Both the position numbers and the translations under genes were made by a program. Of a stretch of 64,000 nt of DNA, positions 11,603 to 23,266 are shown in pieces. The stretch comes from Perca fluviatilis (Eukaryota; Chordata; Actinopteri; Perciformes; Percidae): assembly GCF_010015445.1 (NCBI RefSeq), contig NC_053134.1:3071620-3135619 (forward strand). Direction: 5' to 3'. The notes under the pieces are model-generated. The model searched no databases, was not told where the DNA came from, and saw only the letters and a list, made by a program, of their open reading frames with translations. Position 1 is the first letter of the stretch. Every line of letters begins with the position of its first letter.

Positions 11603-11703
11603 CCAGCTACCAGTCCATGGGTAGTGTATGGCGACTTGAACCAGCAACCCTCTGGTTCCCAACCCAAGTCCCTACTGACTGAGCTATTGTCACCAATGTA
11701 ATA

Positions 11704-13318
11704 CAGTGCTTTGCGAAAGTATTCGGCCCCCTTGAACGTTTCGACCTTTTGCCACATTTCAGGCCTCAAACATAAAGATATAAAACTGTAATTTTTTGTG
11801 AAGAATCAACAACAAGTGGGTCCCAATTATGAAGTCGAACGAAATTCATTGGCTATTTCAAACTTTTTTAACAACTAAAAAACTGAAAAAGTGGGCGTGC
11901 AAAATTATTCAGCCCCTTTACTTTCAGTGCAGCAAACTCTCTCAGAAGTTCAGTGAGGATTTCTGAATGATCCAGTGTTGACCTAAATGACTAATGATGA
12001 TAAATAGAATCCAGCTGTGTGTAATCAAGTCTCCGTATAAATGCACCTGCTCTGTGATAGTCTCAGAGGTCCGTGTAAAGCGCAGAGAGCATCATGAAGA
12101 ACAAGGAACACACCAGGCAGGTCCGAGATACTGTTGTGGAGAAGTTTAAAGCCGGTTTGGATACAAAAGAATTTCCCAAGCTTTAAACATCCCAAGGAGC
12201 ACTGTGCAAGCGATAATATTGAAATGGAAGGAGTATCAGACCACTACAAATCTACAGACCCGGCCGTCCCTCTAAACTTTCAGCTCATACAATGAGAAGA
12301 CTGATCAGAGATGCAGCCAAGAGGCCCATGATCACTCTGGATGAACTGCAGAGATCTACAGCTGAGGTGGGAGACTCTGTCCATAGGACAACAATCAGTC
12401 GTATACTGCACAAATCTGGCCTTTATGGAAGAGTGGCAAGAAGAAAGCCATTTCTTAAAGATATCCATAAAAAGTGTCGTTTAAAGTTTGCCAAAAGCCA
12501 CCTGGGAGACACACCAAACATGTGGAAGAAGGTGCTGTGGTCAGATGAAACCAAAATCAAACTTTTTGGCAACAATGCAAAACGTTATGTTTGGCGTAAA
12601 AGCAACACAGCTCATCACCCTGAACACACCATCCCCACTGTCAAACATGGTGGTGGCAGCATCATGGTTTGGGCCTGCTTTTCTTCAGCAGGGACAGGGA
12701 AGATGGTTAAAATTGATGGGAAGATGGATGGAGCCAAATACAGGACCATTCTGGAAGAAAACCTGATGGAGTCTGCAAAAGACCTGAGACTGGGCCGGAG
12801 ATTTGTCTTCCAACAAGACAATGATCCAAAACATAAAGCAAAATCTACAATGGAATGGTTCACAAATAAACATATCCAGGTGTTAGAATGGCCAAGTCAA
12901 AGTCCAGACCTGAATCCAATCGAGAATCTGTGGAAAGAACTGAAAACTGCTGTTCACAAACGCTCTCCATCCAACCTCACTGAGCTCGAGCTGTTTTGCA
13001 AGGAGGAATGGGCAAAAATGTCAGTCTCTCGATGTGCAAAACTGATAGAGACATACCCCAAGCGACTTACAGCTGTAATCGCAGCAAAAGGTGGCGCTAC
13101 AAAGTATTAACTTAAGGGGGCTGAATAATTTTGCACGCCCAATATTTCAGTTTTTTATTTGTTTATTTGTTTATTTGTTTCGTTCCACTTCATGATTGTG
13201 TCCCACTTGTTGTTGATTCTTCACAAAAAATTACAGTTTTATATCTTTATGTTTGAGGCCTGAAATGTGACAAAAGGTCGAAAAGTTCAAGGGGGCCGAA
13301 TACTTTCGCAAGGCACTG
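11704..13318 (+). mobile_element. Tc1/mariner element (DD34E), copy 2
   Basis: The ends are CAGTGCTTTGCGAAAGTATT and ATACTTTCGCAAGGCACTG with TA duplications at 11702-11703 and 13319-13320. At 1615 bp it is the same length as copy 1 and closely similar to it. The terminal repeats are intact, so it could still be mobilised in trans. Confidence 0.95.
12094..13110 (+). pseudogene. Tc1 transposase with broken N-terminus
   Basis: The ancestral start is MKNKEHTRQVRDTV at 12094. The frame is lost after KFKAGLDTKEF, inside the DNA-binding N-terminal region, and again before the MRRLIRDAAKRP block. From 12292 a 272-residue frame runs uninterrupted to TKY and a stop at 13108-13110. It holds [18 protein letters not shown] and [15 protein letters not shown], with exactly 34 residues between the second Asp and the Glu. 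The catalytic domain is therefore intact while the paired helix-turn-helix DNA-binding half is frameshifted, so independent transposition is unlikely. It is better preserved than copy 1. Confidence 0.93.
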
Positions 13319-13429
13319 TATCTGGTGTTTGACAATGGGCAGTGTGAACGCAAATCCAACCAAATGAAAAATGCGACAACGTTGCAACTTCACCCCCCCG
13401 AGTCTACCGAACTATAAGTGTGAAAGGGT

Positions 13430-13590
13430 ATCTGCTGGATTTCCCAAGACCCCTCTGTCTGCTCCCTCAGACCTGGATCCCTCCCTGAACTCTGTCCCAC
13501 GCACAAGTGAGTATTCAGTTGAATAAATCTTGGTATTGTTCACGTTCATGTCCTGGTCTCTTGTCTCTGATGTTCTACATTTTATCACAT
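13430..13590 (+). other. Possible LTR fragment
   Basis: TTGAATAAATCTTGGTATTG followed by a pyrimidine-rich stretch ending CTCTGATGTTCTACA looks like the polyadenylation and R/U5 end of a retrotransposon LTR. No partner or target duplication was seen. Confidence 0.25.
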
Positions 13591-13720
13591 TTTTTACTAA
13601 AACCTCTTTCCACCAGAACCGCAACATGTTTTTAAATGTCCCGGGCTGTCAGAAGACAGGGCGGTAAAAATGCACAGCAGCAAACCATCGGTAAAATGTT
13701 AGCTCATAAATGCTCTGGTA

Positions 13721-14182
13721 ACCTGGCTATGTAGCCTAGCTGCCTCGCTATGCTTACAATGAAATGCAATGTCCGAACATGCTAGCGGGTGACCTGTCGG
13801 CTAGCTGAATCATTTTGAGTGTTTAAACTATCTCCAGTGGTCTATTTGGTGGTGTGTGTTTGACCTGTTTAAGTTCGTGCGACATATAAACAACAATCTG
13901 TCTTGCTACAAGCGTCAATGTTCGCCAATAAAACATGTAATCAAACAAATGCACAAGTAGCCTAGCTAGCTAGCTACCTGGCTAGGCTACAATGAAATCC
14001 ACTGTCCGAACATGCTAGCGATTAGACTGTCGGCTAGCTGAAAAGTTCGAGTGTTTAAACTAACATATACAGTGGTCTATTTAGCAGTGTATGTGCCCTA
14101 ATTAAGTTTGTGTGTCATATAAAACACAATTCGTGTTGATAGAAGTACCGATGTTCGCGTAGAAACATTTTAATCACATCAA
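13721..14182. repeat. Imperfect tandem duplication, about 254-bp unit
   Basis: ACCTGGCTATGTAGCCTAG through GTCCGAACATGCTAGCG, GTGTTTAAACTA and CAGTGGTCTATTT is repeated with divergence from 13975. It is an old two-copy duplication. Confidence 0.75.
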
Positions 14183-14519
14183 AATTTTCATGATACGGCG
14201 CTGATGACCTCCGCCATCTTGGTCAGACTTTTTTTTGTAACTCCCGCCTCCAAACACAAACACGCGGACCTGATTGGTTCTCGAGTGGTCCTCATTTGAA
14301 TAAAGTCAAACTTTCGTCAACTTTATTTTGCTCCTCTCTGGCGATTCGCTCTCATCTCGCTCAATCGGGGCGAATTTCGTCTCCATTCAACCTCAATGAG
14401 AGCAAAGCGAAATTTCGCTGTGTGGAAACCTACCGTTAGTCTGCTAGCCTGATAAACCTGGGGCGTTATAACAAATATATACAACGCCCCATCATGTAAC
14501 TGTATTGTAAATGTTCCCA

Positions 14520-14616
14520 ACCTGACTGATATTGAATCGCAAATGTAATCTAATCGGGACCTTGTGAATCGGAATCAAATTGATTCGGAAAATCACTGGC
14601 AATACCCAGCCCTAGA
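14520..14616 (+). mobile_element. MITE fragment (TGAATCGGAATCAAATTGATT type)
   Basis: TAATCGGGACCTTGTGAATC and the AATACCCAGCCCTAG end match a fish MITE terminus. A related fragment lies at 17575-17660. Confidence 0.5.
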
Positions 14617-14688
14617 AGACTAGGTTTTACTCTTAATTATCGTTCAAATCTCCCACTGGAGAGATAGCAGTAGAGATGAGATCAGGAG

Positions 14689-14740
<52 letters not shown>
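14689..14740. repeat. (TC)n microsatellite
   Basis: Uninterrupted TC dinucleotides. Confidence 0.95.
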
Positions 14741-14745
<5 letters not shown>

Positions 14746-15404
14746 CTTTTCGTCAGAGGAAGAGGCTTTCATCCTCTGCACCTGCATGCAGGCCGGCTGA
14801 GAGGAAACCCCTGAACACCGACTGAACTCAGCCAGCCGTGATGAATATGAACACTGCATAATTCATTCCCAGGCTTTATTTATCTTGGGAGATATAAAAA
14901 AATAAATAAAATGAAATCTACTGAGTAAAGCCCTTTCAACCCGGCAGCATCCAGGATTCACATTCACAGCTTACAGACGTGAATACTGGGAAGTGAAAGC
15001 ACCGGGGATGGCTCTATTTAAAGAAAACACAGACAAGGACCTGAGCAGGACCTGAGAAGGACCTGAGCAGGACCTGAGCAGGACCTGAGCACAGTCTGCC
15101 CGATACACAGTGACGCGTTCATATACTGTGAAGTGTTCGCCATTTGGTAGTTATGTTCGAATTCTCTGCGGTTAATTCCACTATAAAATACCCACAATGC
15201 ACAGCTAATTTCAGTGTGCATCAATGTACCCTACATTTTACTCCCGTATACGCACAATGCAACGCGGCCGTGTTTTCCCGGAGGAGGAGAATATTATTAT
15301 ATATATAATATTATTTATATTATGGTCACACTTAAATATAAATATAATTTATATTATGGTTAATTACTTTCGCTGTTATGTAATTATATATTTTTCAATC
15401 TAAT

Positions 15405-15653
15405 TTCACGTCAATTACTTACTTACATTACAGTATTTTTTTTGCACTATGGCCACCTCACTTTACTTAAATACTTTTTATATAATGCCACTTTATATTC
15501 ATTCAGTGTTTTGTTTTTTTTGCTCATTGTCTGTTGTTTGCCTGTTTGTTTGTTCGGTTGTTGGTTTGTTTTTATTGTGGAAAAACTGCTGCTGTAATGA
15601 GTGAATTTCCCCATTGTGCGATAAATAAAGTATTATCTAATCTAATCTAAGAA
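15405..15653 (+). mobile_element. LINE-like 3-prime end
   Basis: GGAAAAACTGCTGCTGTAAT, GTGAATTTCCCCATTGTG and ATAAATAAAGTATTATC with a short (TCTAA)n tail match, in reverse, the fragment at 23953-24122. This is the 3-prime terminal region and tail of a fish LINE; the clade is not certain. Confidence 0.65.
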
Positions 15654-15846
15654 GCAGAAGAAGCCGTGGAAACTGAAAAGGAAAAAATGGAGCGGACTTT
15701 GGTTTCTAAACAGTGGAAATGTAACACGCAACATATGTAATATACAACATTTTGCTATTCTCGTGAGTGCAGGGAGGGCTCAATGGTGTTTTAAGCCCAC
15801 AACGTTGACTTCAAGGCACCTAACCTTAACCCTAACCGTTGCCTAA

Positions 15847-16317
15847 GGCCGGCTACACACCGGCTGCGTGGCGTGTCCGTTTTTATTTCGGCTCCCATGT
15901 TAACAGGTTAGAGCTCCACGAAAAAACGTGCATGCTAGACGCTTATTTTTCACGTGACACGCAAGCGTTTCCAGGGAAATAGAACAGGAAAAGATGTTTA
16001 TATGTCATTTTGACACAAATACATATTAATAAATGACATTTTGATGTTTGAAAGTCTCGAGGTTTTGATATAAATGCAGATATATGAATGTGATTTAAAT
16101 AAGAAATCAATTCTCTAATATTGCACCTGTCAATACAGAAGGAAATATTCTGGAGCCTATTTTGCCGTCAATACTGCCGACATTGTCTTTGCTGTAATCA
16201 GATCAGTATATATATTTAGGTTTAACATGGTATGTGATTTTATCAATGGGAAACATCCATGTGTCCAGACAAGGCTAGCAGCAGCAGCAGCAGCAGCAGC
16301 GCGGTGTGTAGCCGGCC
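15847..16317. mobile_element. PIF/Harbinger-type MITE, copy 1
   Basis: Terminal inverted repeats are GGCCGGCTACACACCG and CGGTGTGTAGCCGGCC, flanked by TAA at 15844-15846 and 16318-16320. Three-bp TWA duplications are the PIF/Harbinger signature. A (CAG)n run lies at about 16275-16300. Copy 2 at 35933-36522 is in the opposite orientation. Confidence 0.85.
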
Positions 16318-16961
16318 TAATCCTAGCGCCTTCCAGGCAGCGCTGCCTGGAAGACGACGTTGGGGGCTTAGAACACCAAACACCGCAGTGATGTATTATT
16401 ACTTGAAATGTCTGGGTAAAAAAACTACTTTTTTTTTTCCATTGAACACAATGTATTTTATTTTGAAACACACTGTTGCACACTGGCAGGGAGAGGGATT
16501 TCTAAACTGCCCTTTCTGTCCTTGAAGACTCCTAAAAAACAGCTCAAACCGGGACTTTTTCAAACCGTGGTATACCTTGAAACCAGTAACGGGCGCGTGG
16601 TCTAATCTCGATAGATGGCTTCTGCCGTGCTGATGCTTTAGGTTTCCAGGCGTCTGTTAGAGCCGTCTGTCTGTCTGTGCTGCCAGAAAATACACCGAAA
16701 GGGTGTCCTCTTCCTTCGGTCTACCAGACTGTCTGCCTGCCAAGAACGCGACTACTTGTCTTGGCTGCATCTTTGCCACACAAAAAATAACTAACTAACT
16801 GCTGTGTGACTCAACAGATGCAGACAGAAATCATGAATTGTTGTCCCTGTGTTCGTTTCAAAAGGTAGAACATGAAATATAAAAGACCTGTCTCGACCGT
16901 TTTATGTAGGGCTTTTGTTTTGAGCGATCTGATATCGGACATCCCCGACTGGATGGTATAA

Positions 16962-17403
16962 CAGGGTTTCTGCAGGTTTCCCCAAGTCAAATTTAAGACC
17001 TTTTGAAGACCTTTATGAATTACATTTAAGACCTATATCACAACATCAACTGAGCACTGAGATTTTTTTCAAGCCAAGTATCACTTAACTTGCACTTCTC
17101 CCCAGCTGAAGAATAAAATCTATTTCATGTCTGTGGTACAATCTGAAGAGAGACTCCAATAATAACACGGAAGCTGATTGGCTGCTACGTAAGTCTCACT
17201 TGTCGTCATAATACAGCTAAATTATATTTGGACCAGTATAGTAACAGTATAATGGGGGTAGGAAAATTAAGACCTGTATTATTTAAGACCTACAACACAA
17301 TACTTGAGCGAATTTAAGACTTTTTAATGCCTACAATTTTGATTTTGAAATTTTAGACATTTTAAGACATTTTAAGACTTTTTAAGACCCCTCGGAAACT
17401 CTG
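16962..17403. mobile_element. Dispersed repeat with TTTAAGACCTTT motifs
   Basis: It starts CAGGGTTTCTGCAGGTTTCC and ends CCTCGGAAACTCTG, roughly inverted. The interior is full of TTTAAGAC motifs. I recognise this as a common fish interspersed repeat. Confidence 0.6.
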
Positions 17404-18290
17404 TTTATATGCCTTTTCATCATGGATGTAGTAAATGTGGTTCTTATTAACTTGGTGCATTATAAAAACAATATCTCAGGGCTGCTTCTTGCTTGTAGAA
17501 TTCACAGCAGAAGTTTTCTGAGAATCTCTTTTATATCCAAGCTAAATTGGTATTGTTACTGAAATTCCCCGAACCTAATTGACGTAGAACTGAACGGGAA
17601 ATGTAATCGAATCGGGACGTTGTGAATTAGAATCAAAATCGATAAATCATAGGTACCCAAAACCATAGTTTTATGTGAGCTTCATGTTTCTGACAAAACA
17701 GTTGAGAGGCTGTAGCAGAGCAGGTTTGTGTCTAAAAGAAGACGAAGATGAAAACTGCATTATAGTCAGCTGTGTTGACTTAAAAACAACCTGAAACAGC
17801 AGTTTCAGTTGGCTGAACCAGGCCTCGTCCGTGGAGCTGACACAGCTTTCTCTCTCCACGGCTTCTTTTCTCCCTAACGACAGCGTCCTGGTTGCTATGC
17901 ACGGCGCTGAGCTGAGCCGTGCTCCGATTGGTCAGAGTCGGCTCCTCCTCGCCTCACATGTGTGGGAGCCGTCAGCCAATCGGAGGTGGACTTAGAGAGG
18001 GCTGACCCGGTAACTCTGTGGGGAGACTCACTAGAGAAGGACTGCATCTAATGTTGTGCAGCTATTAAGACAAATAAATATCAATAAATCAGATTGTGCG
18101 TTTTGATTTACAGGTTCTGTGTTGAAACACATTAGCAATATTGTACAACTCAGAAGAGACTCAAAGCTCCAGTTTGTGTCTCTCATGTAATCAGCATTCA
18201 TTATTACAGAAATAAGCTTCTGTTTTTATTAGTTGTTGTGTAACTTTGGTGTTTTAAAGGGTTAGTTTGAATTAAATCTATATCAGGTGA
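17404..18290. other. No gene recognised; CCAAT-rich pocket
   Basis: Within 17870-18010 are GATTGGTCAG and GCCAATCGGAGG, CCAAT boxes in both orientations in a locally GC-rich stretch. A promoter is possible, but no exon was found next to it. Confidence 0.3.
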
Positions 18291-18299
18291 AGTGGACGC

Positions 18300-18800
18300 T
18301 ATATTTAGAGTATTTTCAGCGCTCTCCCTTGCTGTCAGACGGCCCTTTACGACGAGGAACTGAAGCCGTTATCTCTGCTCTCTTCAAAGCCACCGGACTA
18401 CTTTGACAAAAACAGACATTTTACCTGGCAGGACACGGGAGTTGCTTCTTTACCGCTGCCTCCATCGGTTAGTTAGTGTTACTGTGTATCTCCCCAGCGC
18501 TGTGGACTAAGGTCTGGCTACGCTACAGGTACATGATGACGATCGCCTTGGGCGGTGCTAAGCTCCGGACGCAGCGAAGGCAGCTCTGCTGAATAGTTTT
18601 CGGGAAGGAACTTGTTTTGGTGGAACATTTGCACCCTGCAAAATAAAAGCTCTTACCAGTGTCTCTCTGTGTGTACTTGGTCCACAGCGACCCCACCAAT
18701 GGGTCCCAAAACCTCCCAGTTAGAGAGGAAATGACCTAAAAATATTCTTTGTACTTTGTTTTTACAATTATTCCGTGCAGTCGTCAGTCGGAGGAGGAGC
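18300..18800 (+). mobile_element. Dispersed repeat (CCATCGGTTAGTTAGTGTTA type)
   Basis: This stretch, which includes TCCCCAGCGCTGTGGACTAA, is a common fish repeat in my recollection. Its right part, CTCCCAGTTAGAGAGGAAAT then ATATTCTTTGTA, recurs inside tetraspanin intron 5 at about 42515-42575. Confidence 0.5.
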
Positions 18801-19539
18801 CGTCGGTCTTCGTTTGGGCCGATGTGACTTTGTTGAATCGGAAGGCGGGCAGTCGGACTCAACGACCAATCTGATTGGTGGAAACTAACCCCGGAAATGA
18901 CGAGCGGGACGAGCCTGACGAACGCCTCTCAAAAACGAAAACCAGCAGGTGAAAAGTTACCAAATACATATTGTCAAGTACTATACTTGTGCTACTTCAT
19001 ACTTCTACATTTGATAACATTTTATTGATTCAGAATACAAAATATAAATCAACTTAAAACATATTGAAGATTAAACTATTGATCTTTGGATGATCAAGGT
19101 GATGAAGTTCATCAGCTCAAGGGTGGTCATGATGACGGTATGTTCATGTTGCAAATTGTATGTTGTGTTAAAAATAACCTTTTAATCACACACATCCCCC
19201 CCAGCACATCGCTTAATGATTTCAGAAACACGTTTCGTACGTTTCTGCACACACGCACAACGTACGCTCAAGTTGGGCATCGCTTCGGTGTGTCCCGAGG
19301 CACTTTTTGGACCAACTTTAGACCTCAGTCTGGTGATTTACTCTGACCCGAGTTACATTTCCAGCGTTCACACTGCCGCTCTGAGTATATCGGCATTTTG
19401 TGCTGCAGTTTCAAACGTCCATCACAGATTGTTTGTTTGTAAGTTTATTTGATTAGGACAATGTAATTAATTAATCAACATTTGTGTAAATGCGCCAGTG
19501 TTAGCCAGACAGCTAATTTTCAACTGTAGTCCTAGTTAC

Positions 19540-19715
19540 CCAGCATGCATGTCTTTATGGTGGGAAGAAACCGGAGCACCCGGAGGAAACCCACGCAAAC
19601 ACGGGGAGAACATGCAAACTCCACACAGAAAGGCCCGGGACGACCTGGATTCGAATCCAGAACCTTCTTGCTGTGAGGCAGAAGTGCTAACCACTGAGCC
19701 ACCGTGCTGGAAGAT
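19540..19715 (-). mobile_element. tRNA-derived SINE
   Basis: On the minus strand GGTGGCTCAGTGGTTAGCAC (A-box-like) is followed about 40 bp later by GGATTCGAATCC (B-box-like), then a conserved body containing GTTCTCCCCGTGTTTGCGTG. It is a tRNA-like head with a SINE body, not a tRNA gene. Confidence 0.7.
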
Positions 19716-20205
19716 AGGGAAGAAGATATGTTCAAATGTTGGGGGGGTTGTGATAAGATTAAAATATATGCTTCTGTTAATTAAGCACTGGTCTTAAAAC
19801 CCTCATCTACTGCTTCTTCCTCCAATTCAATTACTTTATTTTAGATTTACTGTTTTTAAATCTGACAGAATCCATTTGAAGGTTTTAGACTGTGTGACCT
19901 CTGAGAAGAGCATTTGGAATTGATTCTTTTAAATGCTGCAGCTAACTGATTATTTCCATCAAGGGGGGAAACTTTGGGTTCAACATTGGGGGGGGGGCAG
20001 ATGGGCTTTTGAACAAAATTGAAATTTTGAGCGCCAAACACTTTATTTTCTGCATTCTAGTGAATTTTTCTGCATCGATTTATGGTGCAAATGTCTTGAT
20101 TTAGGTAAAGGAAATTAGAATGTTTTTGGGATGGGGTTGGGGGGGGGTATTTGCAACGGCCAGTTTTGGGTTAGGGGTTAAATTACACCCACTGTAAATT
20201 ACACC

Positions 20206-20478
20206 TATGATTTCCATCGTCGATTAATCTGCTGATTATTTTCTGGATTAATCGATTTTTTGGTCTATAAAATGTCAGAAAATTGTCAAACTCAAAAATA
20301 TTCAGTTTACTGTCACAGAGGAGAGAAGAAACTAGAACAATATTCACATTTAACACGCTGACATCAGAGAAGTTTCACTTTTTTTTCATAAAAAAAGACT
20401 CAAACCGATTAATCGATTATCAAAATAGTTGGAGATTAATTTCATAGCTGACAACTATTCATCTTTGCAGCTCTAGAT
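20206..20478 (+). mobile_element. MITE with unexpanded 39-bp unit
   Basis: The outer parts pair: ATCGTCGATTAATCTGCTGA at the left and TCGATTATCAAAATAGTTGG with GCAGCTCTAG at the right. The interior GAGGAGAGAAGAAACTAGAA then CAATATTCACATTTAACA is the single-copy form of the 39-bp unit amplified at 1333-1740. Confidence 0.7.
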
Positions 20479-21110
20479 TGCTTAAAGAGATTGTCTATTC
20501 ATGAATTACTAATGCAAATGATCATCATTGTATGTTGACTTCATCATACGCTGTTTTATTTTAAATCCTCCTCAGTTTCATCATATCCTACATATCACCT
20601 GTAGGATATTTTCAGTGCGTCATATTAACACAATAGTAAGCAAATTTAGCATATTCTATGTCATTTTTCCACATTCCGTACGATCACTACATAATGTATA
20701 TTCATATATTAGGTTTTTACCTTCTGTTTTTCCCCTTTAATGCCAAATTAACACATGACTATATCATGTTATTGTGGAAGGTTTGAGCTCCTGTTGGGAG
20801 GATTTTAATGTAAAATATCCTGCATTAAAAGAGCAGATTTCAGGCCTGCAATACACATTAAATTGGTAACAGATTGGTAACGGTTAAATTACCATCTCAA
20901 ATTATAGAGGTTATTTAGCTTTTTTTATGTGAGCATCACAGATGAATACTTACATTTGAGGAGCTGTTAACAGCATTTTGGGTTCATTTTTACAAGATTA
21001 AATGACAGAAAGGAGTATTTAATTACCAAAATAACTGGCTAATCCATCCGATTTGAGCACTACTGCTGCAAGTATTTCTGGTTATGATGCAGCATACGGA
21101 CAACAGACGC
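20479..21110. other. No gene recognised
   Basis: AT-rich sequence just downstream, in minus-strand terms, of the exon at 21115-21196. It is probably intronic. Confidence 0.4.
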
Positions 21111-21114
21111 TTAC

Positions 21115-21196
21115 CTGTGATCAGCAGCTGTGTCCATATTAGACACAAGAAAAGAAACATGGGGAGAAATCCTCCTCTTCCTCTTCTGCGGCTCAT
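21115..21196 (-). CDS. Signal-peptide first coding exon of an unidentified gene
   Basis: On the minus strand an ATG at 21196-21194 in the favourable context AAAAAGATGAGC opens 27 codons plus one base, then the donor ACAG|GTAAGC. The peptide has a classic secretory signal: basic MSRRRGRGG, hydrophobic FLPMFLFLCLIW, and a polar end TQLLIT. A phase-1 intron after a signal peptide is common in secreted and receptor genes. Upstream lies CpG-rich DNA suited to a promoter and 5-prime UTR. The next phase-compatible exon I found is 9468-9769, implying an intron of about 11.3 kb filled with transposons. The family is unknown to me. Confidence 0.6.
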
Positions 21197-21620
21197 CTTT
21201 TTCTGCCCTTTCAGCAGCTCAAACGGTACTAAATCCGGCTCCTGTCGCTTCTCTCTGTGCTGTAATTACGCATCAATGGAAGCAGCCGGTGGATATGTCC
21301 GTGCATGTATCGGTGGGTCCGCAGCAGCATGCAGCGCGAGGGGAGGAGAGTAGACGCTGCCAGAGCTCCAGAGAGCGCTGCACAACACCGGCCCCCTGCG
21401 ACGCTCTTTCCCCGCCCTGCGGTGTCCTACAGCGGCCTGCCTACAGGAGGAGCAGCCGCTCTGCAGTGGAAGCAGCTCCGGGAGAAACGGAGGGTTTATT
21501 TTTTTTCCATCCGATTCAGAGACGAAAGAGAGGGGTGTGTGGTTCAAGGGGAGGCTGGAGATGATGAAGAGAGAAAAGGGGAGGAGAAAAGATGTGGTGA
21601 AGAGAAGAGGAAAGGAGGAA
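21197..21620 (-). promoter_or_regulatory. CpG-rich promoter / 5-prime UTR of the minus-strand gene
   Basis: Many CpGs, GGGCGGGGAAAG (GC-box-like, minus strand) and a purine-rich upstream flank. In contrast the surrounding DNA is AT-rich. No TATA box is evident, consistent with a CpG promoter with dispersed starts. The frames on both strands look like UTR rather than coding sequence. Confidence 0.45.
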
Positions 21621-21756
21621 GAAGATTAATACATTAAATCTATTATATATAATACTTTTACTTATTTTACGTTATTTAAACGAGAACAAGTAGGCCTTCT
21701 ATCTTGGTTGAATATGCGTTTATTCGTAAACTTTATTCATTTTTTGACATAAAATA

Positions 21757-21790
<34 letters not shown>

Positions 21791-22019
21791 TCTGCTAATT
21801 TTCCATGTTTGTAGACATGAAGTCGGTCATTCTGTCTGTGGTAATTATTCCGACAACTACTAATAGATTACTACAAAATTAGATTAATTAACAAAACCTC
21901 AAAACAGTAGCTAACAGCTAGTAGCTAGTAGCCTAGTATGCCGAACTTCTGGCAGAAACCGCTTTTAAAAACAATTTACTTGTTTTGCAGGATGGTTGCC
22001 GCGCAGCGGTGTGAAACTA

Positions 22020-22390
22020 GCTTCACGTAGCTAACGTTGGCATGCTAAAAGATCATTAGCATGTCACATTAGCATGCTAATGCCTCGTTTAGGCTAACGT
22101 TACCATGCTAAAATGTCATTATAATGTCACATTAGCATGCTAATGTAGCGTTTAGACTAACGTTACCATTGTAACAGATAATTAGCATGCTAATGCCTCG
22201 TTTAGGCTAACGTTACCATGCTAAAATATCATTAGCATGTCACATTAACATGCTAATGTCGTGTTTAGGCTAACGTTACCATGCTAAAATATCATTAGCA
22301 TGCTAATGTCGTGTTTAGGCTAACGTTACCATGCTAATATATCATTAGCATTTCACATTAGCATGCTAATGCCGCGTTTAGTCTAACTTT
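22020..22390. repeat. Degenerate roughly 60-bp tandem repeat
   Basis: About six imperfect units of GGCTAACGTTACCATGCTAA, then ATATCATTAGCATG and CATGCTAATGTCGTGTTTA, with deletions of the middle block in some units. Confidence 0.85.
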
Positions 22391-22851
22391 AGACACTTTG
22401 CGGACTGTACCTGAGTGGTATAAAACCAACATCCGAAATATATTTACAATTTTTAATTAATGAACTAGCTAACGTTAGGTAAATTAGTGATGTTACCGGA
22501 GACGATGTTGCATGCTGGGCCGAGGCTTCTGAGCGCATGTGCAGGAAGTTTTCCGTAAAGCACGTGGTGGGTATGAGGCATAAACTGTTAAAAAAACGTA
22601 CCGTGTCTCCACCATGCATGATATGAGATATTTATTTCGAACGATTAAAAAAGGGGACAGGGTACAGACCTTTTTAAATGGACTTCCATTGCTAGGCAAC
22701 AGCTTGGCCCCTTAACTTCCTGTCAGTTGATGTCATTCACATGATGCACTGCAACCTCAGGAAATCAACTTGGGGCCATTTAGTAGTGATGTAACATTCT
22801 GTGCAGAGGCTTCAGAGCTGTGCATAGACTGTACATATTATTTTTAATTAA

Positions 22852-22852
22852 T

Positions 22853-22914
<62 letters not shown>

Positions 22915-22945
22915 CTTTATTGATCCCCAAGGGGAAATTCAAGGT
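22852..22945 (+). mobile_element. (GATA)n plus LINE-like tail
   Basis: About 15 GATA units lead into TACTTTATTGATCCCCAAGG and GGAAATTCAAGG, the 3-prime tail signature of a fish retroelement, in reverse orientation. Confidence 0.75.
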
Positions 22946-23266
22946 CCCAGTAGCTTAAAGACATCACACACAACATACACATACATCATAAACAGGATGA
23001 TAAAATAACTAATCCACATGAATAATATATATATATATATTTATTTATTTATTTTTTTTATTGACAAAATGTAGATTACAAAAATCAGGTAAGCAATGAT
23101 AGCACGTGAACAAGTGCACAAACTTATAAAAATAATAATAAAAAATAAAAAATACATATATAGAAACAAACGAAGCGATACAAAGGAGAGATTAAAAAAA
23201 AAGAGAAAATATATATGTATACAATATAAACAAAACAACAACAAAAAATGTACGAGAGGAGATCAA

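Larger units (their letters stand above)
9899..13426. mobile_element. Composite DNA element, CTTTCACAC termini
   Basis: The left end is CTTTCACACCTGAGCTG and the right end AAGTGTGAAAG. Host sequence reads across the insertions: GTTTGGTCCGTTTAA (9917-9929) resumes as TTAAACCGAACCCTGGAGC (11045), and the flank resumes again after 13320 with TCTGGTGTTTGACAATGGG. At least three younger insertions lie inside: the TTAA-type element at 9930-11044, a MITE at 11174-11602 and Tc1 copy 2. The parent element is probably below 500 bp. I found no clear target duplication. Confidence 0.55.

Noticed and set aside
19532..19735. Minus-strand 67-codon frame
   Set aside because: It lies in a tRNA-derived SINE.
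21266..21547. 93-codon minus-strand frame in the CpG-rich region
   Set aside because: It lies upstream of the better ATG with a signal peptide and looks like 5-prime UTR.
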